From positions 672,425 to 736,424 of the forward strand of contig NZ_SNZH01000001.1 of assembly GCF_004363655.1 (NCBI RefSeq): DNA of 64,000 nucleotides, in the 5' to 3' direction. The position numbers and the translations under genes were made by a program. The notes under the pieces were generated by a model. It did not search any database. It saw only the letters and a program-made list of their open reading frames with translations, and was not told the DNA's origin. This document shows positions 16,592 to 25,093 of this stretch, in pieces (position 1 is the stretch's first letter; each line of letters starts with the position of its first letter). Origin of the DNA: Tahibacter aquaticus. GTDB taxonomy: Bacteria > Pseudomonadota > Gammaproteobacteria > Xanthomonadales > Rhodanobacteraceae.

Positions 16592-17788
16592 TCAGGCGGC
16601 GCGGCGTTGCAAAGCGGGCAGTGCCGGAAATGCGAGCGCCACCGCGACCGCGCCCAGGCCTACCGCACAGGAACCGACAAACAGCCAGGCATAGCCATCG
16701 AAGGTATCGAACAGCCAGCCGCCGGCCAGTGGCCCCAGCGACATGCCCAAACTCGACAGCAGCATCGCTGCACCCAGCACCGTGCCGAGATGGCGCTGGC
16801 CGAAGTATTCGCGCGCCAGTACGGCATACAGCGGCATCACGCCGCCGTATGCCGTGCCGAATACCAGCGCCAGCAGGTAGAACTCGCCCAATTCGTCGAC
16901 CAGCAGATATGCGCCTATGGCCACAGCCTGCAGCAGCAAGCCGGCGACCAGCACGCGCTTGACCCCGACCCGGTCGGCCAGCACGCCCAGTAGCAGGCGG
17001 CCGCCCAGGCCAGCCAGTCCCTCGACGCTGTAGATGCTGACCGCGGCCATCGGCGAGATGCCGCAGACCATGGCATAGCTGACCATGTGAAAGATCGGTC
17101 CGGAATGCGCCGCGCAGCAGGCGAAAAAGGTCAGACCGAGGATCAGGAACTGCGGCGAACGGAACGCCTGCGCCAGGCTCATGGCCGGGCCGTCAGCCGC
17201 AGCGGCCGCACCCACGGCCAAGGCCGGCGGCGGCGGGCGCACCAGCAGCGCCGCCGGCAGCAGCAGCGCCCAGGCGACAAGGCCAATGCCCAGCATTGCC
17301 GTGCGCCAGTCATAGGCCGCAATCAGCCAGCTCGCGAACGGCGAGACCGTCAGCGGCGCCATGCCCATGCCGGCGGAAACCAGCGACACTGCCAGGCTGC
17401 GGTGACGCTCGAACCAGGCCGTCGTCGTCGCCATCATCGGCGCAAGGAAGGCGCTGGTGGCAAGCCCGACGAGAACACCGTAGATCAGCTGGAACTGCGC
17501 CAGCGAGGCCGCCCGGCTGGCCAGCACCAGGGCAAGGCCCAGCAACAGCGACCCGGCCAGCACCACCGCGCGTGTGCCGAAGCGGTCGCTGGCCGCCCCC
17601 CAGCCGAAAGCACCGGCGCCCATGCACAGGAAATTCAGCGTCATGGCGCTGGAAATGCCCGTGCGCGACCAGCCGGTTGCCTTCGCCATCGGGTCCAGGA
17701 ACACGGCCAGCGAGAACATCGCGCCAATGGCTACACATCCCATCAGCGCGCCGGCGGCGACGATGACCCAGCGATAAGAGGAATTCAT
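16592..17788 (-). CDS. Major facilitator superfamily transporter
   Basis: This 398-residue protein has 12 hydrophobic helices and a central loop rich in alanine and proline at about residues 190-205. GAASDRFGTR in the loop between helices 2 and 3 is the MFS signature, and GVLADRVGVKR is its repeat in the second half. The pattern (a promoter-like N-terminus with FSLAVFLDPMAKATGWSRT) resembles oxalate/formate-antiporter-like or monocarboxylate-type members; the substrate cannot be assigned. AGGAC precedes the ATG at 17788. It is transcribed towards the pseudogene, and the 190 bases between them hold nothing recognised. Confidence 0.87.
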   Translation of the reverse strand: MNSSYRWVIVAAGALMGCVAIGAMFSLAVFLDPMAKATGWSRTGISSAMTLNFLCMGAGAFGWGAASDRFGTRAVVLAGSLLLGLALVLASRAASLAQFQLIYGVLVGLATSAFLAPMMATTTAWFERHRSLAVSLVSAGMGMAPLTVSPFASWLIAAYDWRTAMLGIGLVAWALLLPAALLVRPPPPALAVGAAAAADGPAMSLAQAFRSPQFLILGLTFFACCAAHSGPIFHMVSYAMVCGISPMAAVSIYSVEGLAGLGGRLLLGVLADRVGVKRVLVAGLLLQAVAIGAYLLVDELGEFYLLALVFGTAYGGVMPLYAVLAREYFGQRHLGTVLGAAMLLSSLGMSLGPLAGGWLFDTFDGYAWLFVGSCAVGLGAVAVALAFPALPALQRRAA

Positions 17789-18137
17789 GGACGTCCTGGC
17801 CTCAAAGAACGGCGGCTGCCGGCAGCTCTGCGTCGAAGCAGCGCGGGTGAAATCGACAGGCTGCCGCGAGCACGCCCGCTGTTTGGACCGGACCGCAGCA
17901 ACCGGAGGCGCTAGCCGTCGCTGGCCGGCGGCCTGTAGCGGACAAATCCAGAACGGGCTCGATTTACCCGCTGCTGGACACTAGTTCCATTTTACCTACT
18001 GCCGCAAATGAGGCAGGCGCGACAATCGGCTCGCATCGCCGCCGCCGCAGGCCCAGTCCGGACGGAAATACCGCGCGCCGAGGCGTAGCAGGGGCAAGGC
18101 ATACTGCACGCACAGTCACCGCGGAGCCTTCTTCGCC
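17789..18137. other. Divergent intergenic region without recognised gene
   Basis: These 349 bases lie between the divergent MFS transporter and methyltransferase genes and must contain both promoters. I saw no clear -35/-10 pair, operator palindrome or structured RNA, and no short frame with a plausible start and ribosome-binding site. Confidence 0.5.
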
Positions 18138-18935
18138 ATGAACGCACCACACCCTGTCCACCCTGCCGCAGCCCGCGGCTATGCCGAGGCCGCCGATACC
18201 TACCGCCGCGGCCGCCCTGACTATCCGGCGGCGGCACTGCCCTGGCTGCAGCAGCAACTGGGCCTGGGCGCGCAATCGCTGGCGCTGGACCTGGGCGCCG
18301 GTACCGGCAAGTTCCTGCCCAGCCTGCTCGCCAGCGGCAGCCGCGTCGTCGCGGTAGAACCGGTATCGCAGATGCTGCAAAAACTGCACGCGGCGTTTCC
18401 GGCGGTACAGGCCCTGATCGGCAGCGCGCAGGCCATTCCGCTGGCCGATGCCAGGCTCGATGCCGTGGTCTGTGCGCAGTCCTTTCACTGGTTCGCCACG
18501 GCACAGGCCTTGCGCGAGATCCACCGCGTGCTCAGGCCCGGTGGCCGCCTTGGCCTGATCTGGAACATGCGCGACAGCCGCGTGCCCTGGGTCGCACGGC
18601 TTGCCGCCATCGTCGATCGCCACGAAGACGACACGCCACGTTTCCGCAGCGGCCAGTGGCGCCGCCTGTTTCCCTGCGACGGCTTCGGCCCCCTGCAGGA
18701 GCAGCAGTTCGACCATGTACACAGCGGACCGGCCGAAGACGTCATCGTCGGCCGCGTGCTGTCGACCAGCTTCATCGCAGCACTGCCGGCTGCAACGCAG
18801 GCCGAAGTGGCGGCCGAGGTGCGCCAGCTTATCGCCGACGAACCGGCCCTGGCCGGCAGAGAGACAGTCAGCGTGCCGTATACGACCCTGGCCTGCTGCT
18901 GCGAAAAGCTGGCTGCCCGCGACGATTTCGCCTGA
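18138..18935 (+). CDS. Class I SAM-dependent methyltransferase
   Basis: This 265-residue protein has the SAM-binding motif I LALDLGAGTGKFLP at about 51-64, motif II VVAVEPVSQML at about 74-84 and motif IV LDAVVCAQSFHWF at about 110-122. These are typical of the UbiE/Tam-like methyltransferase_11 group with the W-F variant after the motif IV aromatic. The N-terminus AAARGYAEAADTYRRGRPDYP is characteristic of this subgroup, found in many bacteria without a known substrate. GGAG precedes the ATG. It appears to be a single gene transcribed towards the nrdJb gene (convergent). Confidence 0.88.
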   Translation: MNAPHPVHPAAARGYAEAADTYRRGRPDYPAAALPWLQQQLGLGAQSLALDLGAGTGKFLPSLLASGSRVVAVEPVSQMLQKLHAAFPAVQALIGSAQAIPLADARLDAVVCAQSFHWFATAQALREIHRVLRPGGRLGLIWNMRDSRVPWVARLAAIVDRHEDDTPRFRSGQWRRLFPCDGFGPLQEQQFDHVHSGPAEDVIVGRVLSTSFIAALPAATQAEVAAEVRQLIADEPALAGRETVSVPYTTLACCCEKLAARDDFA

Positions 18936-19445
18936 CCCGCCAGAAAAGCAAGGAAAACCGAAAAATTCTGGATAAATAGAATAGTCCGCCGACACAGCAC
19001 TCGGCGCCCCCAAGGCCAGGCCTGCCGTGCGCTGATGGATTTCCCTCTTTCCTGATGGATTTCGCGATTCTGTCTGGCGCGTTGCGCTGCTGCACGCCGA
19101 CGGCTCGATTCGGGCGAAGCACGGTGGTGCTGCGCCCCAGACCAGACGGCGCCGTTTACTCGCCAGGGAAATCGGAGCGCTCTACGCCTCCGAGGGGGGC
19201 GGCCACGGGGTAGCGTTCGCATGAATGTTGTCGGCGCTTGCACTCGCCCGCCTGCGCCAAGCCAGCGACGCTCATCGGGTGCATCGCATATTCACTGCCC
19301 TGCGGGTGGGCGTTCTCCGCACGGAGTGGAAGCCCCGTACGCAGCGGACCGTACGGCCGCGCACGCGTTTTGCGGGGGAACAGCCCGCTTGCGCGGATAA
19401 GTCCGCGCCTTATGGGCTAACGCACACGGACCGGCGGGAAACCGC
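18936..19445. other. Convergent intergenic region without recognised gene
   Basis: These 510 bases separate the convergent methyltransferase and nrdJb stop codons. There is a small nested hairpin at about 19382-19418 (7-bp core stem 19391-19397 with 19402-19408) that might serve as a 3' end for nrdJb. There is no T run. No convincing coding frame was seen. Confidence 0.4.
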
Positions 19446-20255
19446 CTATCCACATTTGGAATAGCCGCAATTGAGGCAAGTTGCACAGCCGTCCATAAGG
19501 ATGGTCGCGACTGTATTGCACTTGTGGCACAAGGTGGCGCCGGCCGGGAAGGCGGCGCTGTCGGCGGCATCGGCAGGGGCCAGCGCTCCGCCGAGGTCGT
19601 TGCCGATGCTGGTCTTGCGCGCAGCCGCGTCGGCAGCAACGGCGCTCAGGCGGGCCTCAGCGTTTTTTTTTGCGCCCTGCTCGTACGCTGCGCGCTTCTC
19701 GGCAATCAGCGCACGCTGTTCGGGGCTGAGGTCGGGGTCGTGCAGCAGGCCGATCATCTTCAGGTGCTGCTCGATCACGGCGCCCATCTCGGCCACGATG
19801 GACGGCATGTAGACACCGCCGGCCTTGAAATAGCCGCCACGCGGGTCGAACACGGCCTTGAGTTCTTCCACCAGGAAGGTGACGTCGCCGCCCTTGCGGA
19901 ATACCGCAGACATGATGCGGGTCAACGCCACGATCCACTGGAAGTGGTCCATGTTCTTGGAGTTGATGAAGATCTCGAACGGCCGGCGCGATTCGTGCGG
20001 CGTTCCCTGGTTGAGCACGATGTCGTTGATGGTCACGTACAGGGCGTGCTCGAACAGCGGCGACTTGATCTTGTAGGTGGCACCGATCAGCGTGTCGGGA
20101 CGCTCCACCTTCTCGTGCATCTGGATGACTTCGGCCAGCGCCGGTTCCGCCGCGAGGATCGCGGCCGGTGCCAGGCTGGTGCTGACCAGGGCCGCCTTGT
20201 CGCTGGGTTTCTCGACGCTGTAGCCCTTGATCTTCTTGCCGATCTTGATCGTCAT
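19446..20255 (-). CDS. nrdJb: NrdJb: small companion subunit of the split class II ribonucleotide reductase
   Basis: This 269-residue protein begins MTIKIGKKIKGYSVEKP. Its central domain (about 60-170, containing FEIFINSKNMDHFQW and MSAVFRKGGDVTFLVEEL) corresponds to the C-terminal domain of full-length NrdJ enzymes. The end is a four-cysteine zinc-ribbon-like tail, CHKCNTV to CLNCGYSKCG. In Pseudomonas aeruginosa the B12-dependent reductase is likewise divided into NrdJa and NrdJb. Here a histone-like gene and about 430 bases lie between the two. The tail cysteines may be the redox-active shuttle that re-reduces the NrdJa active site; that is family knowledge applied by inference. GGGAAG precedes the ATG. 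Confidence 0.82.
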   Translation of the reverse strand: MTIKIGKKIKGYSVEKPSDKAALVSTSLAPAAILAAEPALAEVIQMHEKVERPDTLIGATYKIKSPLFEHALYVTINDIVLNQGTPHESRRPFEIFINSKNMDHFQWIVALTRIMSAVFRKGGDVTFLVEELKAVFDPRGGYFKAGGVYMPSIVAEMGAVIEQHLKMIGLLHDPDLSPEQRALIAEKRAAYEQGAKKNAEARLSAVAADAAARKTSIGNDLGGALAPADAADSAAFPAGATLCHKCNTVATILMDGCATCLNCGYSKCG

Positions 20256-20689
20256 GACACGCTTCCCGCCGGCGCACGCGGCCGCGCCGTGGCCATCGAA
20301 GCCTCGAAGTCGAACTACGCGCGCGAGGCGGGGGGCGCAGTTGCGGCAAGCGTCCTGCAGCCGATGCAGGCCGCAGGTCGAACCGGTGCCGCCCGGCTCG
20401 CCGATGGGTTTCGCGACGGCGCGAGGCCACCGCAAAGGATCTCCGCGCCGGCGTACCGACGCGGAGTGGAAACAAGGCTGTAGCGCGTTGCCGCGCGTAC
20501 TTGGCAGTGGGACTTGATAGTGCAATGCGGCGTGGGAGCGGGACAGTCCTGCGCACAGGCGCATGCAACCGTCTTCGCCACCCAACCCGCTTCGCACCGC
20601 CAGTGAATGCCTCGACGCAGCCTCGCCATCGCGACACCACTTCCGTCCGGCCCCCTTAGCCAGGGTTGCGCCGGACGGAAGCCTGGTTC
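20256..20689. other. Leader region of nrdJb with a 10-bp inverted repeat
   Basis: These 434 bases lie between the histone-like gene and nrdJb on the same strand. The segment 20641-20650 is the exact reverse complement of 20671-20680, a 10-bp stem with a 20-base loop just after the histone-like stop codon. No T run follows, so it may be a weak terminator or a repeat. No cobalamin riboswitch signature and no further gene were seen in the remainder. Confidence 0.45.
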
Positions 20690-21298
20690 TTACCGGCGCT
20701 TGGCCGTCTTCTTCGCCGCGGCTTTCTTGGCCGGGGCTTTCTTTGCTGCGACTTTCTTCGCCGGCGCCTTCTTCGCTGGCGCCTTCTTCACCGCAACCTT
20801 CTTGCCGGCTGCCTTGGCGACTTTCCTGGCGGCGGGCTTGGCAGCCTTCTTGCCTGCCGCTTTCTTGGCCGGCGCTTTCTTCGCTACGACCTTCTTGCCG
20901 GCTGCCTTCTTCGCCGGTGCCTTCTTGGCCGCCGACTTGGTGGCTGCCACTTTCTTGCTCGCCTTGGCGACGACTTTCTTCGCCGCCTTCTTCGCTACGG
21001 CAACTTTCTTCTCGACTTTCTTCGCCGCCTTCTTCGCTGCCGGCTTGGCCTTGCTCACCGCTTTCTTGGCGCTGGCAACCACATCGGCCACCTTCTTCTG
21101 CGCGGCGTCCTTGACGGCCTTGACGCGCTTCACGGCGGCCTTGGCACGTGTGGTCACGGCGTCCTTGGCGTCGCTGGCCGCTGCGCTGACCGAGGCGACG
21201 GCGGCTTCGGTCTTCTCCGCTACGGCTTCGCCTACGCTCTGCGCCGTCTCTTTGACCGACTCAACTACATTGCTCAGTGTTTCACCTACGGTATGCAT
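20690..21298 (-). CDS. Histone H1-like Lys/Ala/Pro-rich nucleoid protein
   Basis: This 202-residue, highly basic protein has an N-terminal 45 residues that are amphipathic and Ser/Thr/Ala-rich (MHTVGETLSNVVESVKETAQ). The rest consists of degenerate repeats of the type KKAPAKKAAGKK. This matches the H1-like tail of proteins such as AlgP and HctB, which bind DNA without sequence preference. The frame is maintained through the repeats and ends in KKTAKRR with TAA. It lies 77 bases after nrdJa, on the same strand. The low-complexity repeats are prone to length variation, so the exact length may differ between strains. Confidence 0.8.
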   Translation of the reverse strand: MHTVGETLSNVVESVKETAQSVGEAVAEKTEAAVASVSAAASDAKDAVTTRAKAAVKRVKAVKDAAQKKVADVVASAKKAVSKAKPAAKKAAKKVEKKVAVAKKAAKKVVAKASKKVAATKSAAKKAPAKKAAGKKVVAKKAPAKKAAGKKAAKPAARKVAKAAGKKVAVKKAPAKKAPAKKVAAKKAPAKKAAAKKTAKRR

Positions 21299-21375
21299 AG
21301 AACCCTCCAGCTCCTCGTACGGGTTAGTCAGACGATGGGTGTTGCGGAGTGGACATTACTCCATTCCGCGCCCAC

Positions 21376-24300
21376 TCAAAACTTGCCGTAGTAACCCTCT
21401 TTGAGCGCGTCGAACAAATTCGCCGCCGTGTGCGTCTCGCCGTCGTACTCGATCTCTTCGTTGCCCTTCACCTCGACCGTGCTGCCGTCTTCGAGTTCGA
21501 AGCGGTAGATGGTGTTTTCCAGGTCGGCTTCCTTCACCAGCACACCCTGGAATGCCGCAGGATTGAAGCGGAACGTGGTGCAGCCCTTGAGCCCCTGGGC
21601 ATGAGCATAGGTGTAGATGTTCTTGAAGTCTTCGTACGGGTAGTCGGTGGGCACGTTGGCCGTCTTGGAGATGGACGAGTCGACCCACTTCTGCGCGGCT
21701 GCCTGGATGTCCACATGTTCGGTCGGGCTGATGTCGTCGGCCGCGACGAAGTAATCGGGCAGTTTTTCCTCGGGCTTGTCCGACAGCGGCATGGCGCGCG
21801 CGTTGATCAGCTCGCGGTAGGCGAGCAGCTCGTAGCTGAACACCTCGACTTTTTCCTTACTCTTCTTGCCTTCGCGGATCACGTTGCGCGAATAGTGGTG
21901 GGCGAAGGACGGCTCGATGCCGTTGGACGCGTTGTTGGCCAGCGACAGCGAGATCGTGCCGGTCGGCGCGATCGAGGTGTGGTGGGTGAAGCGCGAGCCG
22001 TGCTCAGCCAGGGCCTTGACCAGTTCCGGTGCAACCTCGGCCACGCGCTGCATATAGCGGCTGTAGCGCGCATGCAGTACGCGGCCAGCAATGGTATCGC
22101 CGGGCTTCCAGCCGTCCTGCACCATTTCCGGACGCTGCCGCAGCATTGCCGCGGTGACCGGGAACTCCTGCAGCAGCAGCGGCGCCGGCCCTTTCTCCTG
22201 CGCCAGGGCCAGGCCGACTTCCCAGCCGGCAAGCGCCATCTCGCGGCTGACGTCTTCGGTGAAGGCGCAGGCTTCCTTGGTGCCATAGCGCAGCTTGAGC
22301 ATGGTCAGGGTCGAGCCCAGGCCGAGATAGCCCATGCCGTGACGGCGCTTGGACAGAATCTCGTGGCGCTGCTGCTCCAGCGGCAGGCCGTTGATCTCGA
22401 CCACGTTGTCGAGCATGCGCGTGAACACGCGCACGACTTCGCGGTATTCGTCCCAGTCGAAGCGCGCCTTGGGCCCGAACGGATCGCGCACGAACATGGT
22501 CAGGTTGACCGAGCCGAGCAGGCAGCTGCCGTAGGGGGGTAGCGGCTGCTCGCCGCAATTGTGTGCGTGCAGGCCGTTGGCATCGAAAGTGTTGATGCCG
22601 GGCACCTGCACATCGTAGACCGCTTCTTCGCCCGCCTGCTCTATGGCCGCCACGGTAGCGAAATAGCGCTCGCGATTCGGCTGGCGCCGGTAGGCGGCAA
22701 TCAGCTGGCGCAGCTTTGCCGACTTGTCGCTGTCGGCAAAGCCGACCAGCTGTGCGTAGCGCTGCACATTTTCCCCAGCGATGACCAGCTCGTGCTGTGC
22801 CTGGGTCGCGTAGTACGCGCTACCGCCCTTGCCGTCGGGCAGCAGCGCGCTGGCGGCGGCACGGCGTTCAGCATAGACGGTGCTGTTGATGCCCAGGCGC
22901 AGCAGCATGCGCTGCACTGCATCCAGGCGCGCGCGATCGGACTGGGTCAGGCGCACGGACACACCCTTGAGCTGGCTGCCCTGCACGCTGCCGTCGGCAT
23001 CGAACACGCCGCGCAGGAAGCCGCGATAGGCGTCGCTGCTGCCCTGTTCCAGCGCCGGCGTGATCGCCTTGTCGCCGACACGCATGCCAAGGCTGAACGC
23101 AAGGTCACGCAGACTGGCCGACTTCAGCTGCCATTCGCCGCGCTCGGCCACAACCGACCAGCCGGCAAAATCGCTGCGATGCGGCAAGGACTGCGCAGCG
23201 CGTGCGGCTTCGTCCATCAGCGCACGGATGCCAGCACGCACACCGACGCCGTCGCCGTTGGCCACTGCCTGTACCGACCAGGCGCTGAGCACCGCCGTCT
23301 CCTGCTTGAGCGTGCCGTCGCCGACGAGCAGGCCGAGCAGGTAGCCGCGATCGAAATCGAGCGCGCCGTCCCAGTGGGCGTTGGCGCGGTGGTCGTTCAG
23401 CAGCACACGGTCGCCGGCCTGCAGCTGGCCCGCTTCGCACCATTGGGTCTCGGTGACCCAGCGCGTTGCCTTGCTAACGCGGCGCACGCGATGGTCGGCG
23501 GTCAGGCGCAGGCTGTGCCCTTCCCGCGTGCGCAATGCCACCACCGGCTTGTGCGCGGTGAGGAAGAAACCCTGCGCGCCGCTGGCATGGTCGACGCCGT
23601 CTACGCGGGCGCGGAACGGCTGGCCGATCAGCTGCACCACCTGGCGCGGCCCCTGGTCGGTCTGCACCCAGGTATCGGCCGTCACGCAGGGATTCGTAGC
23701 GCGGATGTTCTCGCACCACCAGTTGTTGTTCATCTCGTTGACGCGGTCGATCAGGATGAAGCCCGGCTCGGCGTAGTCGTACGTCGAGACCATGATCATG
23801 TCCCACAGGTGACGCGCGCGGATATGGCCGTACACCTTGCAGGCGACCAGACCGTCGTCGCGCGTCACGTAGTTTTTGCTGACCGGCCAGTCGCGCCAGA
23901 GCACCTGGGCAGGGTTGTCCAGGTCGACCTCGTCGCGCTCCTTGATGTTGACCGGGAATAGCAGCGGCCAGTCCGCATCGTCGTGCACGGCCTGCATGAA
24001 GCCGTCGGTGATCAGCAGGCTGAGATTGAACTGGCGCAGGCGACCGTCTTCGCGCTTGGCGCGGACGAAATCCTTCACGTCAGGATGACCGACGTCGAAG
24101 GTGCCCATCTGCGCGCCGCGGCGGCCACCGGCGGACGATACGGTGAAACACATCTTGTCGTAGATGTCCATGAAGGACATCGGCCCTGACGTGTACGCAC
24201 CCGCACCGGATACGTAGGCGCCGCGCGGACGCAGGGTGGAGAATTCGTAGCCGATGCCGCAGCCCGCCTTCAGGGTCAGGCCGGCTTCGTGTACTTTTTG

Positions 24301-24654
24301 CAAAATGCCGTCCATCGAATCTTCGATGGTGCCCGACACGGTGCAGTTGATGGTCGAGGTCGCCGGCTTGTGCTGCAGCGCGCCGGCATTGGAGGTGATG
24401 CGGCCGGCGGGAATCGCGCCGCGGCGCAGCGCCCAGACAAAGCGCTCGTTCCAGTACTGCTGTTTCTCGGTGCTGGACTCGACCTCGGCCAGGGCCTTGG
24501 CGATGCGCTGGTAGCTGTGATCGATCGACAGGTCGACCGGTTCGCCCTGTTTGGTCTTCAGGCGGTATTTCTTGTCCCAGATGTCCTGGGAGGCCGGCTG
24601 CAGGGGAATACTGGCCGCGCCACGCGCGATGTCTTCCAGGCGCACAATGCTCAT
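21376..24654 (-). CDS. nrdJa: NrdJa: B12-dependent (class II) ribonucleotide reductase, with intein
   Basis: This 1092-residue precursor consists of a 715-residue reductase interrupted by a 377-residue intein at residues 323-699. Extein landmarks are NAGALQHKPATS, KAGCGIGYEFSTLRPRG and, across the junction, NP|CGEQPLPPYGS. The latter carries the N-x-C-x-E active site, whose cysteine forms the thiyl radical. It reduces ribonucleotides to deoxyribonucleotides with adenosylcobalamin and needs no oxygen. The C-terminal shuttle domain is absent and apparently supplied by NrdJb. The ATG at 24654 is chosen because GGGAGG lies 11 bases upstream; an in-frame GTG at 24690 is the alternative. The intein must be removed before the enzyme can work. 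Confidence 0.93.
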   Translation of the reverse strand: MSIVRLEDIARGAASIPLQPASQDIWDKKYRLKTKQGEPVDLSIDHSYQRIAKALAEVESSTEKQQYWNERFVWALRRGAIPAGRITSNAGALQHKPATSTINCTVSGTIEDSMDGILQKVHEAGLTLKAGCGIGYEFSTLRPRGAYVSGAGAYTSGPMSFMDIYDKMCFTVSSAGGRRGAQMGTFDVGHPDVKDFVRAKREDGRLRQFNLSLLITDGFMQAVHDDADWPLLFPVNIKERDEVDLDNPAQVLWRDWPVSKNYVTRDDGLVACKVYGHIRARHLWDMIMVSTYDYAEPGFILIDRVNEMNNNWWCENIRATNPCVTADTWVQTDQGPRQVVQLIGQPFRARVDGVDHASGAQGFFLTAHKPVVALRTREGHSLRLTADHRVRRVSKATRWVTETQWCEAGQLQAGDRVLLNDHRANAHWDGALDFDRGYLLGLLVGDGTLKQETAVLSAWSVQAVANGDGVGVRAGIRALMDEAARAAQSLPHRSDFAGWSVVAERGEWQLKSASLRDLAFSLGMRVGDKAITPALEQGSSDAYRGFLRGVFDADGSVQGSQLKGVSVRLTQSDRARLDAVQRMLLRLGINSTVYAERRAAASALLPDGKGGSAYYATQAQHELVIAGENVQRYAQLVGFADSDKSAKLRQLIAAYRRQPNRERYFATVAAIEQAGEEAVYDVQVPGINTFDANGLHAHNCGEQPLPPYGSCLLGSVNLTMFVRDPFGPKARFDWDEYREVVRVFTRMLDNVVEINGLPLEQQRHEILSKRRHGMGYLGLGSTLTMLKLRYGTKEACAFTEDVSREMALAGWEVGLALAQEKGPAPLLLQEFPVTAAMLRQRPEMVQDGWKPGDTIAGRVLHARYSRYMQRVAEVAPELVKALAEHGSRFTHHTSIAPTGTISLSLANNASNGIEPSFAHHYSRNVIREGKKSKEKVEVFSYELLAYRELINARAMPLSDKPEEKLPDYFVAADDISPTEHVDIQAAAQKWVDSSISKTANVPTDYPYEDFKNIYTYAHAQGLKGCTTFRFNPAAFQGVLVKEADLENTIYRFELEDGSTVEVKGNEEIEYDGETHTAANLFDALKEGYYGKF
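22558..23688 (-). mobile_element. Intein with LAGLIDADG homing endonuclease, inside NrdJa
   Basis: The 377-residue element begins with Cys (CVTADTWVQTDQGPRQV, splicing block A) and has block B TADHRV. It has two LAGLIDADG-type motifs, YLLGLLVGDGTL and FLRGVFDADGS, of a homing endonuclease. Block F/G ends in TFDANGLHAHN, the last Asn being followed by Cys of the extein. All four splicing elements (C1, the block B His, the penultimate His, the terminal Asn plus C+1) are present, so it should splice. Both endonuclease acidic residues (D in GDG and in DADG) are kept, so it may still be mobile. Confidence 0.93.
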
Positions 24655-24842
24655 CTTGCTCTCGTCCTCCCGAGTCCTTTTTACCGGCACCGATCACTGT
24701 CGGTTCGGACGCTCGCTGCGCACCGGTGACCAGCCTGCCGCCGACAGGATGGCCGTGGGCCGTGCGACGGTATTTCCGTCCACGCGCCACTGCCGGTTCA
24801 TCACGTTTGTTGATGCATCAGCAGCAGTCCGCTGCTTATGCC

Positions 24843-24903
24843 TGTGGCTGGTTGACCCCAAACTCTGGGGCTACCCCCCGGTGACCAGCCACAACATGTT
24901 GTG
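24843..24903 (-). promoter_or_regulatory. Structured element and palindrome upstream of nrdJa (possible NrdR-like site)
   Basis: The arms 24843-24852 and 24884-24893 are perfect 10-bp inverted repeats enclosing a smaller hairpin (24856-24860 with 24866-24870). The right arm overlaps a perfect 14-bp palindrome, CACAACATGTTGTG, at 24890-24903. That palindrome resembles the NrdR box (ACACAATATATTGTGT-like), but only one copy is evident, whereas NrdR sites normally come in pairs. It lies about 190-250 bases before nrdJa and 190 before the divergent protease gene. I saw no cobalamin riboswitch consensus here. Confidence 0.4.
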
Positions 24904-25093
24904 ATTGCGAGCGGCGGCAAACGTACGCCTGGGGTTGCGCGCTGTCAATCTGGGGAATCACGCATTGCGCATCCGGTTCATTCTGTTTGCAGTTGCTCAC
25001 ATCTGCCGCCCGAATCTGAATACGTCGATTGAAAGCGGAAACCTCAGGCCCTACCCGGTTGTCCATGTCGCGAATTTTTCTCCAGGAGCATCC

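Noticed and set aside
20690..21298. Plus-strand translation of the histone-like region as a Leu/Phe-rich membrane protein.
   Set aside because: It is the reverse reading of AAG/GCC-type lysine-alanine codons; the minus-strand H1-like frame has a proper start, stop and known family type.
24655..24903. Cobalamin riboswitch before the B12-dependent reductase gene.
   Set aside because: Expected from biology, but I could not find the B12-box or the conserved core in either orientation; only simple palindromes are present.
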